A DNA stretch of 64,000 nucleotides from CAVQNQ01 sp963714205 (lineage in GTDB: Bacteria > Acidobacteriota > Terriglobia > Bryobacterales > Bryobacteraceae): NCBI GenBank assembly GCA_963714205.1, contig CAVQNQ010000006.1:1-64000 (forward strand). The letters are read 5' to 3'. Position numbers and translations under genes: made by a program. Below are positions 7,331 through 16,481 of the stretch, piece by piece. A model generated the notes under the pieces. That model was not told where the DNA came from, searched no databases, and was given only the letters and a program-made list of their open reading frames with translations. The first letter of the stretch is position 1, and every line of letters begins with the position of its first letter.

Positions 7331-9883
7331 ATGCCATTTCACATACGACCCTTGCATGAATTCCTTGTACGTCCAGCTTTACCGTCCTCTCTGACGCGCC
7401 TGACGGAACTCGCGTACAACGTCCTGTGGAGCTGGGAACCCATTGTGCGCGCTATGTTTAGGCGGCTTGACCCAAGCCTCTGGCGGGAATGCGGATACAA
7501 CCCCGTCCTGATGTTGGGGCGGGTTTCGCAAGCCACCCTGGAAAGAGCCGGCTCCGACCCACGCTACCTGGCGCTCTACCGCATGGCGTGCGAGACCTAC
7601 GACTCCCGCGTGCGCAAGGGCACCCCACCCCCCGATGGAAAACTGATTGCCTACTTCTCTTTCGAGTACGGCTTGACGGAGGCGCTTCCGGTATATTCCG
7701 GAGGCCTGGGAGTCTTATCAGGGGATCACCTGAAATCTTCCAGCGATCAGGATTACCCTTTGATTGGCGTCGGCCTGCTCTATCAGCAGGGCTATTTCCG
7801 CCAGATGCTCAATCCCGACGGCTGGCAGCAGGAGCGGTATCCCACCAACGATTTTTACACGCTCCCGCTGACTCCCGTGAAGGACGACACCGGCGGGGAT
7901 CTGAAAGTCTCGGTGAAGCTGCCCACTGGCCCGGTGCACATGCAAGTCTGGCAAATGGAGGTGGGCCGGACCAAGCTCTATCTGCTGGATACCAATATTC
8001 CCGACAACGTGCTGCCGCGCGACCGCGACATCACCGATTCGCTCTACGGCGGCGACAACGACACCCGCATCCGCCAGGAGATCGTGCTGGGAATCGGGGG
8101 ACTCCGCGCGCTGAAGGCGCTGGGCCTGAATCCCACCGTCTATCACATGAACGAGGGCCACTCCGCCTTTCTGGCGCTGGAGCAGATCCGGCTGTTCATG
8201 CGCGACGAAGGGTTGAGCTTCGAAGAAGCTCTGGACGCCGGCCGTGCCAGCAACGTCTTCACCACCCACACGCCCGTTCCGGCAGGGATCGATCTGTTCG
8301 ACCCCGGACTGATGTACTACTACTTCTCCGAATACTGCGGCGAGATCGGCATCGATTTCCAGCAGTTGATGGGGTTAGGCCGCCGCAACCCGCACGATCG
8401 CGACGAACGCTTCTCCATGGCTGTGCTGGCCCTGAACACTTCCGCCTATCGCAACGCCGTGAGCCGCCTGCACCGCCAGGTCTCGCAGGAGATGTTCCAC
8501 GATCTGTGGCCGCAGCTGCCGGTGTGGGAAGTGCCCATCACCTCGATCACCAACGGTGTGCATTTGCCGAGCTGGCTGAACGGGGATCTTTCTGCGCTTT
8601 ACGACCAGTACCTGCAGCCGGAATGGCGCGACCGCTTCAACGACACCAGTATCTGGGAGCAGGTGAAAGAGATTCCGGACGAGGAACTGTTCGAGGCCCA
8701 TCGCCGCCGCAAGCGCCGCCTGGTGAGCTTCGTGCGCAGCCGGCAGACTGAATCGGCCATGCGGCGACAGGCCTCCGCCGCCGAGGTCCGGCGGGCGGGC
8801 GACGTGCTCGATCCCAACGCTTTCACCATCGGCTTCGCGCGGCGGTTCGCCACCTACAAGCGCGCCACGCTGCTATTCCGGGACGTAGAGCGGCTCAAGC
8901 GCATCTTGCTGAACAAGGAAATGCCCGTCCAGGTGCTCATCGCCGGCAAGGCCCACCCGCAGGATGTTCCGGGTAAGAGTTTCATCCGCGAAGTGGTGCA
9001 GCTTTCCCGCGATCCGGACCTGTGGAAACACGTGGTTTTCGTCGAAGACTACGACATGAAGGTGGGCCGCGAGATGGTCCAGGGCGTGGACCTGTGGCTC
9101 AACAATCCGCGCCGCGGCGAGGAAGCCTGCGGCACCAGCGGCATGAAGGCGGGCCTGAACGGCGTGCTCAACTTGAGCATTCTGGACGGCTGGTTCGACG
9201 AGGCCTACGAGAATTCCGGCGGGTGGGCCATCGGCGAGCGCGAGCCGTATTCCGAGGACCAGGATGCGCTGCACGCCAGCGCCATTCACTACCTTCTCGA
9301 GAACGAAATCGTGCCCATGTTCTACGAGCGTCGCGAGCAGACGCCGCGCGAGTGGGTGCGCCGCATGAAGCAGTCGCTGACATATATCAGTCCCCAGTTC
9401 GATTGCCGGCGCATGGTGCGGCAGTACATGACCGAGTTGTACGAGCCCGCCCACCAGCAGCACATCCGGATTCGCGACAGCCGCTACGCCGTGGTGCGCG
9501 AAAAATCGCAATGGAACGCGCGTATCCGCGAAATGTGGGACAAAGTGAAGTTCGTGGACTGCGGTCCGGTTCCCGTGGGCGCGGTCATCAGCGGGAAACC
9601 GGTCAGCGTGCGAGTCGCCATCAACCTCGCGGGCCTCACTGCGGAAGACGTGCGCGTGGAGGTCGTAATGGGCAGGGTGGATAGCAACGGCCACCTGGAG
9701 GAGACCGAGGTCTCCATTCTGCCATCCCTCGAGCAGAGCGGCGCGGTAACCATCTTCGGCAAGGAGATCGTTCCGGAGCGAACCGGCCGCCTCGGCTATG
9801 CCCTGCGAGTGAGCCCCAACCACTTCGATGACCCGCTGACGCGCCCCTGCACCAGCCTGCTCAAGTGGAGCTCGGTGGGATAG
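7331..9883 (+). CDS. glgP: Alpha-glucan (glycogen/maltodextrin) phosphorylase
   Basis: This 850-residue GT35 phosphorylase belongs to the bacterial/archaeal subgroup with an N-terminal DUF3417 domain (about residues 12-110, LAYNVLWSWEP). It releases glucose 1-phosphate from alpha-1,4-glucans. Visible features are FSFEYGL, GGLGVLSGDHLKSSSD, HMNEGHSAF, TTHTPVPAGID, FARRFATYKRA and the pyridoxal phosphate site CGTSGMKAGLNG with Lys606. It stands alone; no glycogen synthase or debranching gene is adjacent. The ATG at 7331 is the first in frame and lacks a strong ribosome site. Confidence 0.94.
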   Translation: MPFHIRPLHEFLVRPALPSSLTRLTELAYNVLWSWEPIVRAMFRRLDPSLWRECGYNPVLMLGRVSQATLERAGSDPRYLALYRMACETYDSRVRKGTPPPDGKLIAYFSFEYGLTEALPVYSGGLGVLSGDHLKSSSDQDYPLIGVGLLYQQGYFRQMLNPDGWQQERYPTNDFYTLPLTPVKDDTGGDLKVSVKLPTGPVHMQVWQMEVGRTKLYLLDTNIPDNVLPRDRDITDSLYGGDNDTRIRQEIVLGIGGLRALKALGLNPTVYHMNEGHSAFLALEQIRLFMRDEGLSFEEALDAGRASNVFTTHTPVPAGIDLFDPGLMYYYFSEYCGEIGIDFQQLMGLGRRNPHDRDERFSMAVLALNTSAYRNAVSRLHRQVSQEMFHDLWPQLPVWEVPITSITNGVHLPSWLNGDLSALYDQYLQPEWRDRFNDTSIWEQVKEIPDEELFEAHRRRKRRLVSFVRSRQTESAMRRQASAAEVRRAGDVLDPNAFTIGFARRFATYKRATLLFRDVERLKRILLNKEMPVQVLIAGKAHPQDVPGKSFIREVVQLSRDPDLWKHVVFVEDYDMKVGREMVQGVDLWLNNPRRGEEACGTSGMKAGLNGVLNLSILDGWFDEAYENSGGWAIGEREPYSEDQDALHASAIHYLLENEIVPMFYERREQTPREWVRRMKQSLTYISPQFDCRRMVRQYMTELYEPAHQQHIRIRDSRYAVVREKSQWNARIREMWDKVKFVDCGPVPVGAVISGKPVSVRVAINLAGLTAEDVRVEVVMGRVDSNGHLEETEVSILPSLEQSGAVTIFGKEIVPERTGRLGYALRVSPNHFDDPLTRPCTSLLKWSSVG

Positions 9884-9906
9884 ACCCCCCGGACTGGCGG
9901 CGCGGC

Positions 9907-10233
9907 TCAGTGCTTCGGCGCAACGTAATCCGGAGGCAGCGCCGCGCCTTCGCCGAAGAAGAACTGGTCCATCTGCTGGATCAGGAACTCCTGGGCCTCG
10001 CGCGTGCCGAGGTTGAGGCGGTACTCGTTCATGATCATCTTCATGCGGTCCACCCACATGCGCCACGCCTCCTTGGAGACGTTATCGTAGATCTTCTGGC
10101 CCAGTGGGTGGCCTTCGAAGGGCACCTCGTCGAGGCCCTCCATCTCGCGCTGAAATTTCACGCAGAAGACTCTGTGCTTGTCTGCCGGAACGGGCGTGCC
10201 CGCGGGATTGGCTCCGCCTTCGGTACTTGCCAT
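9907..10233 (-). CDS. yggX: YggX-family Fe(II)-trafficking / oxidative damage protection protein
   Basis: The product has 108 residues. The core HRVFCVKFQREMEGLDEVPF, DNVSKEAWRMWVDR and NEYRLNLGTREAQEFLIQQM is diagnostic of YggX. In enterobacteria it protects iron-sulfur proteins from oxidative damage; here the role is inferred. The single conserved Cys is present. The start is ATG 10233 with GAGGAG 9-14 bases upstream. The protein has about 20 extra N-terminal residues compared with E. coli. The stop codon faces the glgP stop 23 bases away. Confidence 0.92.
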   Translation of the reverse strand: MASTEGGANPAGTPVPADKHRVFCVKFQREMEGLDEVPFEGHPLGQKIYDNVSKEAWRMWVDRMKMIMNEYRLNLGTREAQEFLIQQMDQFFFGEGAALPPDYVAPKH

Positions 10234-10262
10234 TGATTGATCGCTCCTCAGTTCAGGATATC

Positions 10263-12053
10263 CTACTGGCCGCCGGAGAAGCCCACGGCCGTGAGCACGA
10301 TGCCGAGCTCGCGGGCGTCCCCCGGGGCCGAAAAAGTCCGGTCGATGCGGATTTCGACGGCGGCTTCCGCGCCCGCCGGCCGCACGGTCTCCGATTCGAG
10401 CGTGTACGAGCCGGGGGCGGAGTAGGTCTTCGAGACCACCTCGCGGCCATCGAGCACGAGGGTCACGCGCCGCGCGCGGGCTTGCTCGGGGATGGCGAAT
10501 ACCGCGCGCAGTGGCAGGGGCGCGGGCGGGCTGCGCAAAGCCACTACGGCACTGCCCGACATCCAGCGGTAGCGGTTGTCTTCCAGGCTGTAGATGCCGC
10601 TCACGATCTGTTGCGCGGCTTCGGGCGCATTCATGGGCAGGTATTCGAGCGTAGGATGCCGCTCGACTACGAGCTCCGCGCGCACGCGATCGAAGGGCCC
10701 CGTGGATACCCCGAACGGCCACAGGCCGCGGGAGGAATCCGAGTATCCCGAGCGGGTTTCGAGACCGATAAGCCGCAGGGGAATCGCGGAGCCGATCTCC
10801 GCCGCAGCCAGGGGCGCGAACGGCGCGACGGGGTGCACCGAGGAACCCAGCTCGCTCGAAACTACGATGTCTCCGGCCCGCAGCTTGCGCGACTTAGTCA
10901 AGGGCAGAGCGCCATCCGATTCCAGATAGTATCGCAGGCCCCATTCGCCATCCACCCACACGCGATGTCCCGCCGCCGGCCCGCGCAGGTTAAAGGCGAA
11001 TTGCCGGTAGCCATCCCAATGCCGGTAATTGGCCGCCGCCAATCCGAGGCTGAGCGCCATTTGGAGCGCGAATCCGGCCGCCAGCCAGCGCACCCGCAGG
11101 CGCGAGGCCACCAGCGCCACGGGCGCGGCCATGGGCAGCAGATAGCGGGCCGAGCCGGCGAAGAACACCGCCAGCGCGCCCGCGAAGAAAATGGCGATCC
11201 AGGCCAGCAGGAATTGAGTTTCCGGCTCGCGGCGCTTGCGCCAGGCCAGCAGGAACGCCCCCGGCACCAGGGCCGGGAAGACGATGAACCACGCGTGTAC
11301 GAACAGCGCCTCGGCATTCCGCAGTTTGTGGAAGAGCGCCTGGAAGCCGTAGCTCTGAAAGTAGCCCGCCAGCAGGCCGGCCGGCACGGCGCCGGTGGAG
11401 ACGCGCTCGAAGAGCTGCCACGCGGCTACGGTGAGGGGCGGGACCAGTAGCACCAGCCACGCGCGGCGGTCGCGCCGCTGGAAGAGCCACGCGTAGACGG
11501 CCAGGATGGGGGTGAGGAACACCGCCTGGTATGCGGTCATGGCCGCCAGCGCCATAGCCACGGCGGCCCATACCAGCCGGCCCGAACAGAACAGCGCGAT
11601 GGCGGCCATCCACAGCGCCAGGAACGGCAGGTCCGATTCGAGCGAGCCGCCGTTCACCACGAAGGCCGGCACGGCCATGAAGAGCAGCACGGCCCACAAA
11701 GGCCGCGGCGAAAAGCGCCGTGCCAGCGACCACATGGCCCACACCGCGATCAGCGAGAACAGCGTATAGGCGGCGTGAAATGGAACCTCTTTGACATCCT
11801 CGAAGAGGACGAGCAGGCCGGCCAGCGCCCAGGCGTTCAGCGGCGGATGCGAATGGCCGCGCAGATCCACCGCATCGCCCAGGAACACGTATTTCGTATC
11901 GTTGGGGTGCAGCGGATCGATCAGCGCGTGGGCCGCCTCGGTCAGGTAAATGTGATCGTCGCCCTGAATCGCCTGGTTGAGAAATGGCAGCCGGATGAGC
12001 AGCACCAGCCCTAGGAGAAGCGGCAGGTAACGGCGGTTTACGCCGGCTTCCAT
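10263..12053 (-). CDS. GT39-like membrane glycosyltransferase / polytopic membrane protein
   Basis: The product has 596 residues. The first ~340 residues form about ten hydrophobic helices, preceded by an acidic motif after helix 1 (IQGDDHIYL, then GHSHPPLNAW) resembling the DD/DE region of PMT/ArnT-type (GT39/GT83) lipid-linked sugar transferases. The last ~250 residues are soluble and beta-rich, probably periplasmic. The start overlaps the end of gcvPB by 16 bases, so it is translated from the gcv transcript, although no functional link to glycine cleavage is known. The precise sugar donor and acceptor cannot be told. Confidence 0.7.
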   Translation of the reverse strand: MEAGVNRRYLPLLLGLVLLIRLPFLNQAIQGDDHIYLTEAAHALIDPLHPNDTKYVFLGDAVDLRGHSHPPLNAWALAGLLVLFEDVKEVPFHAAYTLFSLIAVWAMWSLARRFSPRPLWAVLLFMAVPAFVVNGGSLESDLPFLALWMAAIALFCSGRLVWAAVAMALAAMTAYQAVFLTPILAVYAWLFQRRDRRAWLVLLVPPLTVAAWQLFERVSTGAVPAGLLAGYFQSYGFQALFHKLRNAEALFVHAWFIVFPALVPGAFLLAWRKRREPETQFLLAWIAIFFAGALAVFFAGSARYLLPMAAPVALVASRLRVRWLAAGFALQMALSLGLAAANYRHWDGYRQFAFNLRGPAAGHRVWVDGEWGLRYYLESDGALPLTKSRKLRAGDIVVSSELGSSVHPVAPFAPLAAAEIGSAIPLRLIGLETRSGYSDSSRGLWPFGVSTGPFDRVRAELVVERHPTLEYLPMNAPEAAQQIVSGIYSLEDNRYRWMSGSAVVALRSPPAPLPLRAVFAIPEQARARRVTLVLDGREVVSKTYSAPGSYTLESETVRPAGAEAAVEIRIDRTFSAPGDARELGIVLTAVGFSGGQ

Positions 12054-13516
12054 CGCAATACCGGCTTGCGCGCGGCGGCCACTTCATCCACGCGGCTGGT
12101 CCGTGTGCCATATGGAGCGCCCTTGAAAATCTCGGGATTCTCCTCGGCTTCCCTGGCGATCGAAATCATCGCTTCGATGAATTGATCCAGTTCCAGCTTG
12201 CTCTCCGTCTCGGTCGGCTCGATCATCAACGCGCCGTGCACGATCAGCGGGAAGCTCACGGTGTAAGGGTGAAAGCCGTAATCGATGAGGCGCTTGGCGA
12301 TATCCCCTGTGCGCACGCCACGTTTGGCCTGACGCTCGTCGCTGAAGACCACCTCGTGCATGTTGGGCGAAGGATACGGCAGGTCGAAATAGGGTTCCAG
12401 CTTCTTGCGGATGTACACGGCGTTGAGCACCGCATCCACCGTGGCGTTGCGCAGGCCCGGGCCGCCGTGGGCCAGGATATACGCCAGCGCGCGCACCAGC
12501 ACGCCGAAGTTGCCGTAGTACGCGCGGACGCGGCCGATCGAGTGCTTTCGCTTATAATCGAAGGTCCATTTCTTGCCGGCGCGCCGCAAGCGGGGCACGG
12601 GCAGGAACGGCTCGAAGGGTTTTCTGACGGCCACCGGACCGGCGCCCGGGCCGCCTCCGCCGTGCGGCGTCGAAAAGGTCTTGTGCAGGTTCAGGTGCAG
12701 CACGTCCACGCCGAAATCGCCGGGCCGGGCGATGCCCACGAGGGCATTCATGTTGGCGCCATCCATGTAGAGCATGGCGCCCTTGGCGTGCAGGATATCG
12801 GCCGCGCGTATGATATTCTCTTCGAACACTCCCAAGGTATTGGGATTGGTGACCATAAGCGCGGCCACATCCTGGTTGACGGTGGCTTCGAGCGCGCCGA
12901 GGTCCAGTACACCTTTGGCGCAGGATTTGACATTCTCGACCGCGTATCCCGCGATGGCCGCCGAGGCCGGATTGGTGCCGTGCGCCGAATCGGGAATCAG
13001 GATCTTGCGGCGCGGGTTGCCGCGCTTTTCGAGGAGCGCGCGGATCAGCAGGATGCCGGTGAGTTCGCCGTGCGCGCCGGCGGCCGGTTGCAGCGTGACG
13101 GCATCCATCCCGGCGATTTCGGCCAGCGCCGTTTCCAGGCGCGCCATCACTTCCATGGAACCTTGCGACAGCGCCTCGGGCTGATACGGATGGGCCCAGG
13201 CGAGGCCCTCGATGCGCGCCACCAGTTCGTTGATCCGCGGGTTGTACTTCATGGTGCAGGATCCCAGCGGATACATACCGTAATCGATGGCGTAGTTCCA
13301 TGTGGAGAGGCGCGTGAAGTGGCGGATGGCCTCGACTTCGCTCACCTCGGGGAAGCCTTCGATTTCCGCGCGCACGTTCTCCGCTCCCAGCGCCTCGGCC
13401 GCGTCCACGGGCGGCACGTCCAACTCGGGAAGCTGGTAGGCCCGCTTGCCGGGAGAGCTGCGCTCGACGAGCAGCGCCTCGTTCTGCGAGAGATGCGGCC
13501 GGACTTTGGTAATCAT
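12038..13516 (-). CDS. gcvPB: Glycine dehydrogenase (decarboxylating) subunit 2
   Basis: This 492-residue subunit of the two-part P-protein is the pyridoxal phosphate half, with the cofactor lysine K279 in HLNLHKTFSTPHGGGGPG. Other family segments are DYGMYPLGSCTMKYNP, LQPAAGAHGELTG and DSAHGTNPASA. With GcvPA it decarboxylates glycine and passes the aminomethyl group to lipoyl-GcvH. The start codon overlaps the gcvPA stop (ATGA, 13513-13516), which indicates translational coupling. Confidence 0.96.
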   Translation of the reverse strand: MITKVRPHLSQNEALLVERSSPGKRAYQLPELDVPPVDAAEALGAENVRAEIEGFPEVSEVEAIRHFTRLSTWNYAIDYGMYPLGSCTMKYNPRINELVARIEGLAWAHPYQPEALSQGSMEVMARLETALAEIAGMDAVTLQPAAGAHGELTGILLIRALLEKRGNPRRKILIPDSAHGTNPASAAIAGYAVENVKSCAKGVLDLGALEATVNQDVAALMVTNPNTLGVFEENIIRAADILHAKGAMLYMDGANMNALVGIARPGDFGVDVLHLNLHKTFSTPHGGGGPGAGPVAVRKPFEPFLPVPRLRRAGKKWTFDYKRKHSIGRVRAYYGNFGVLVRALAYILAHGGPGLRNATVDAVLNAVYIRKKLEPYFDLPYPSPNMHEVVFSDERQAKRGVRTGDIAKRLIDYGFHPYTVSFPLIVHGALMIEPTETESKLELDQFIEAMISIAREAEENPEIFKGAPYGTRTSRVDEVAAARKPVLRWKPA

Positions 13517-14826
13517 GCCAGCACCTCCGCCACCGCGTCCATGTCCGCTCGGCGCGACATCTCGGTGGCGCACAGCAGCATGGAATCGGACAGCTCGGGA
13601 TAGAAGCGCCACAACGGCAGGCCGCCGATGATCTTCTTCTTCAGCAGGGCCCGGTTGGCCTCGTCGGGCGAGCGGCCCTCCACCCGCACCACGAATTCGT
13701 TGAAGAAGCGCCCGCAGAAGCGCGGCTTTAGCTTGCTTGCCAGGTAGTGCGCCTTGGCCAGGTTCTGCTCGGCCAGCTCGCGCAGACCGCGCTTGCCGTA
13801 GACGGTCATGAAGACGGTGGCCATGAGCGCGATGAGCGCCTGGTTGGTGCAGATGTTGGAGGTGGCCTTCTCTCGCCGGATGTGCTGCTCGCGCGTGGAA
13901 AGCGTCAGGCAGAAGGCGCGGTTGCCGCGCGAATCGGTGGTCTGGCCCACGAGGCGCCCGGGCATCTGCCGAAGAAACTTCTCCTTGGTCGCGATCACCC
14001 CGGCATAGGGGCCGCCATAGCTCGGCGAAATGGCGAAAGATTGGAGCTCCCCCGCCACGATATCGGCATCCACGGGCGGTTCGAGAATTCCCAGCGACAC
14101 GGCCTCGGTGAACACGACAATCAGCAGCGCGCCGCGGCGGTGGGCGATCTCGGCCGCGGCCTTCACCGGCTCGACGATGCCGAAGAAATTGGGCGACTGA
14201 ATGATCACCGCGGCGGTCGGGTCGTCGAGTTTACGCTCCAGATCCTCGAGGTCGATGGCGCCGGCGTCCGCCGCGTAGCCGAAATCGTCCAGCGGCATAC
14301 CCTGATAGCGCGCGTAAGTTGCCAGCACCTCGCGGTATTCCGGATGCACCGACCGCGCTGCCAGCACGCGGCCCCGGCCGGTGGTCCGCGCGGCCATCAT
14401 GGCCGCTTCGGGCACGGCGGTCGAGCCATCGTACATCGAGGCGTTGGCCACATCCATCCCGGTAAGCTGGCACATCATGGTCTGGAATTCGAAGATGTGG
14501 GTCAAGGTTCCCTGGGAGATCTCGGCCTGGTACGGCGTGTAGGCCGTCAGAAACTCGCCCCGGGAAACCACCGTATCCACCAGCACGGGCCGGTAGTGGC
14601 GGTAGGCTCCCGCGCCTAGAAAAGAGGCGTAACCGTTGGCATTTTCGGCCGCGCGTTGCCGGAAGAAGTCCACGATCTCGTACTCGGAGATCCCCGGCGC
14701 AAGGTCCAGCGGCCGTTCCAAGCGGGCCTCCCGCGGCAGGTGAGCAAACAACTCTTCGGGCGATTCGATGCCGCAGGCTTCCAGCATGGCGCGGCGTTCG
14801 GAATCGGATTTGGGAAGATAGCGCAA
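13513..14826 (-). CDS. gcvPA: Glycine dehydrogenase (decarboxylating) subunit 1
   Basis: This 437-residue N-terminal-half P-protein has the typical RYLPKSDSERRAML start, FLGAGAYRHYRPVLVDTVVSRGEF, TPYQAEISQGTL, MYDGSTAVPEAAMMA and STREQHIRREKATSNICTNQ. It forms the heterotetrameric P-protein with GcvPB. It starts 3 bases after the gcvH stop and overlaps gcvPB by 4. Confidence 0.96.
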   Translation of the reverse strand: MRYLPKSDSERRAMLEACGIESPEELFAHLPREARLERPLDLAPGISEYEIVDFFRQRAAENANGYASFLGAGAYRHYRPVLVDTVVSRGEFLTAYTPYQAEISQGTLTHIFEFQTMMCQLTGMDVANASMYDGSTAVPEAAMMAARTTGRGRVLAARSVHPEYREVLATYARYQGMPLDDFGYAADAGAIDLEDLERKLDDPTAAVIIQSPNFFGIVEPVKAAAEIAHRRGALLIVVFTEAVSLGILEPPVDADIVAGELQSFAISPSYGGPYAGVIATKEKFLRQMPGRLVGQTTDSRGNRAFCLTLSTREQHIRREKATSNICTNQALIALMATVFMTVYGKRGLRELAEQNLAKAHYLASKLKPRFCGRFFNEFVVRVEGRSPDEANRALLKKKIIGGLPLWRFYPELSDSMLLCATEMSRRADMDAVAEVLA

Positions 14827-14828
14827 AC

Positions 14829-15212
14829 TTACTTCTCCGCTCCTATATAGGCTTGGTAATCCGCGGCCGTCAAAAGGCCGGCGGCTTCCGCGGGCGTGCT
14901 GAGCCGAATCTTAACCAGCCACCCCGCGCCGTGGGGATCGGAATTCAGCGTTTCGGGCTTGTCGGCCAGCGCCTGATTGGTGGCGGTGATTTCCCCGCTC
15001 ACCGGCGCGTAGATATCCGAGACGGCCTTAACCGACTCGACCGAGCCGAGGGATTTGCCCCGTTCGACGTGCGCTCCCACTTTGGGCAGGTCGACGTAAA
15101 CGATATCGCCGAGCTCCTGCTGCGCGTGATCGGTAATCCCGATCGTACCGGTGTCCCCTTCCACGAGGACCCATTCGTGTTCCTTCGTGTATCGAAAGCT
15201 TTCTGGATGCAT
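14829..15212 (-). CDS. gcvH: Glycine cleavage system H protein
   Basis: This 127-residue lipoyl carrier has the lipoylation lysine (K62) in GSVESVKAVSDIYAPVSGE and the family start RYTKEHEWV. It shuttles the aminomethyl intermediate between GcvPA/PB, GcvT and dihydrolipoamide dehydrogenase. The start is ATG 15212, two bases after the gcvT stop; the upstream open frame overlaps gcvT and is not used. Confidence 0.96.
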   Translation of the reverse strand: MHPESFRYTKEHEWVLVEGDTGTIGITDHAQQELGDIVYVDLPKVGAHVERGKSLGSVESVKAVSDIYAPVSGEITATNQALADKPETLNSDPHGAGWLVKIRLSTPAEAAGLLTAADYQAYIGAEK

Positions 15213-15214
15213 CT

Positions 15215-16318
15215 CTATTTCGCTCGCTTGTAAAAAGGAGTGTCCACCGTGACCGCATCCACGGGCTGGTTGCGGATCATGATTTGAATGGTCTTGCCCG
15301 GCTGGGCCTCCTCGAGGGGCAGGTAGCACAGGCCGATGTTCCGGTTGAGAGTTGGCGAAGGCGAGCCGCTGGTGACCCATCCCACCGGCCGGTCTCCGAG
15401 GAAGACTTCGTAGCCCTCGCGGGCGATGCCGCGGCCGCGCATTTCAAAGCCAGTCAATTTGCGCTTAAGGCCGTCTTTTTTTTGCCTCAGCAGCGCCTGG
15501 CGCCCCACGAACTCGCCCTTGTCGAACTTGACGATCCAGGCGAGACCGGCTTCGAGCGGCGAAATGGAGGCGTCGATCTCATGCCCGTAGAGCACCATCG
15601 AGGCCTCCAGGCGGAGCGTGTTGCGCGCGCCCAGGCCGCAGGGCTTGATGCCGAACTCCGCGCCGGCCTCCATCACCGCGTTCCAGACGCGCACGGCTTC
15701 GGCGGACGGGATGTAAATCTCGAAGCCATCCTCGCCGGTGTAGCCCGTGCGCGCGATACGCGCGGGAATGCCGGCCACCGCGCCATCCGTGAACCAGAAA
15801 TAGCGGATGGTCGCGAGATCCACGGGCGTAAGCTTCTGCAAAGTCGCCTGCGATCGAGGACCCTGGATGGCGAGCTGCGCGTAGCGCGGGCCGGCGAATT
15901 CCACTTCGGCCTCGAAGCGGTTGAGTGAGCGGATGTGCTCGAAATCCTTCTCCTGGTTCCCAGCATTGACGCACAAGAAGAAGTGGTCGTCCGCCACCTT
16001 GTGCACCAGGATATCGTCCACAAAGCCGCCGTGCTCGTAGAGCAGCCCCGCATAGTGCGCCTGCCCGTGGTGGAGCTTCCCGACGTTGTTGGTGGTGACG
16101 AAATCGGCCAGGCGCCCGGCTTCCGGGCCGCGGATCTCGAGTCTGCCCATGTGGCTGATATCGAAAAGGCCCACGGCGCGGCGCACGGCGAGGTGTTCGT
16201 CGATGATGCCGGAGTACTGCACGGGCATGTCCCACCCGTTGAAATCCACCATCCGGGCCCCCAGAGATCGGTGGACCGAGTTCAGCGGGGTTGCGCGAAG
16301 CGCCGGCGCAGTGGCCAT
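15215..16318 (-). CDS. gcvT: Glycine cleavage T protein (aminomethyltransferase)
   Basis: This 367-residue protein transfers the methylene group from GcvH to tetrahydrofolate and releases ammonia. Recognisable segments are VDFNGWDMPVQY, RAVGLFDISHMGR, GYTGEDGFEIYI, GLGARNTLRLEA and a C-terminal barrel with GWVTSGSPSPTLN. It is the first gene of the gcvT-H-PA-PB operon. No gene for the L protein (Lpd) is nearby. Confidence 0.96.
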   Translation of the reverse strand: MATAPALRATPLNSVHRSLGARMVDFNGWDMPVQYSGIIDEHLAVRRAVGLFDISHMGRLEIRGPEAGRLADFVTTNNVGKLHHGQAHYAGLLYEHGGFVDDILVHKVADDHFFLCVNAGNQEKDFEHIRSLNRFEAEVEFAGPRYAQLAIQGPRSQATLQKLTPVDLATIRYFWFTDGAVAGIPARIARTGYTGEDGFEIYIPSAEAVRVWNAVMEAGAEFGIKPCGLGARNTLRLEASMVLYGHEIDASISPLEAGLAWIVKFDKGEFVGRQALLRQKKDGLKRKLTGFEMRGRGIAREGYEVFLGDRPVGWVTSGSPSPTLNRNIGLCYLPLEEAQPGKTIQIMIRNQPVDAVTVDTPFYKRAK

Positions 16319-16342
16319 GAAAACTCAGGCTAGCATAACGGG

Positions 16343-16370
16343 GCTGAAGGGGTTCGCGTTCCCCTTCAGC
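16343..16370 (-). promoter_or_regulatory. Perfect 10-bp hairpin in the gcvT leader
   Basis: GCTGAAGGGG at 16343-16352 pairs perfectly with CCCCTTCAGC at 16361-16370 across an 8-base loop. It ends 24 bases upstream of the gcvT ATG and lies in the 136-bp divergent region shared with the barrel-protein gene. It has no U-run, so it is not an intrinsic terminator. The glycine riboswitch tandem-aptamer pattern is not visible. It could be a leader hairpin or a protein-binding site. Confidence 0.4.
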
Positions 16371-16481
16371 GCCAATTTGGATAGCAGTGGTATCGTATAT
16401 TAAAGATCCCGAAGTCCCATTGAGGTCTCGCGCTATCCGCCGCGTTGCGCGTGGATGGGACCCATGTTGTCGCAGAGCCAA

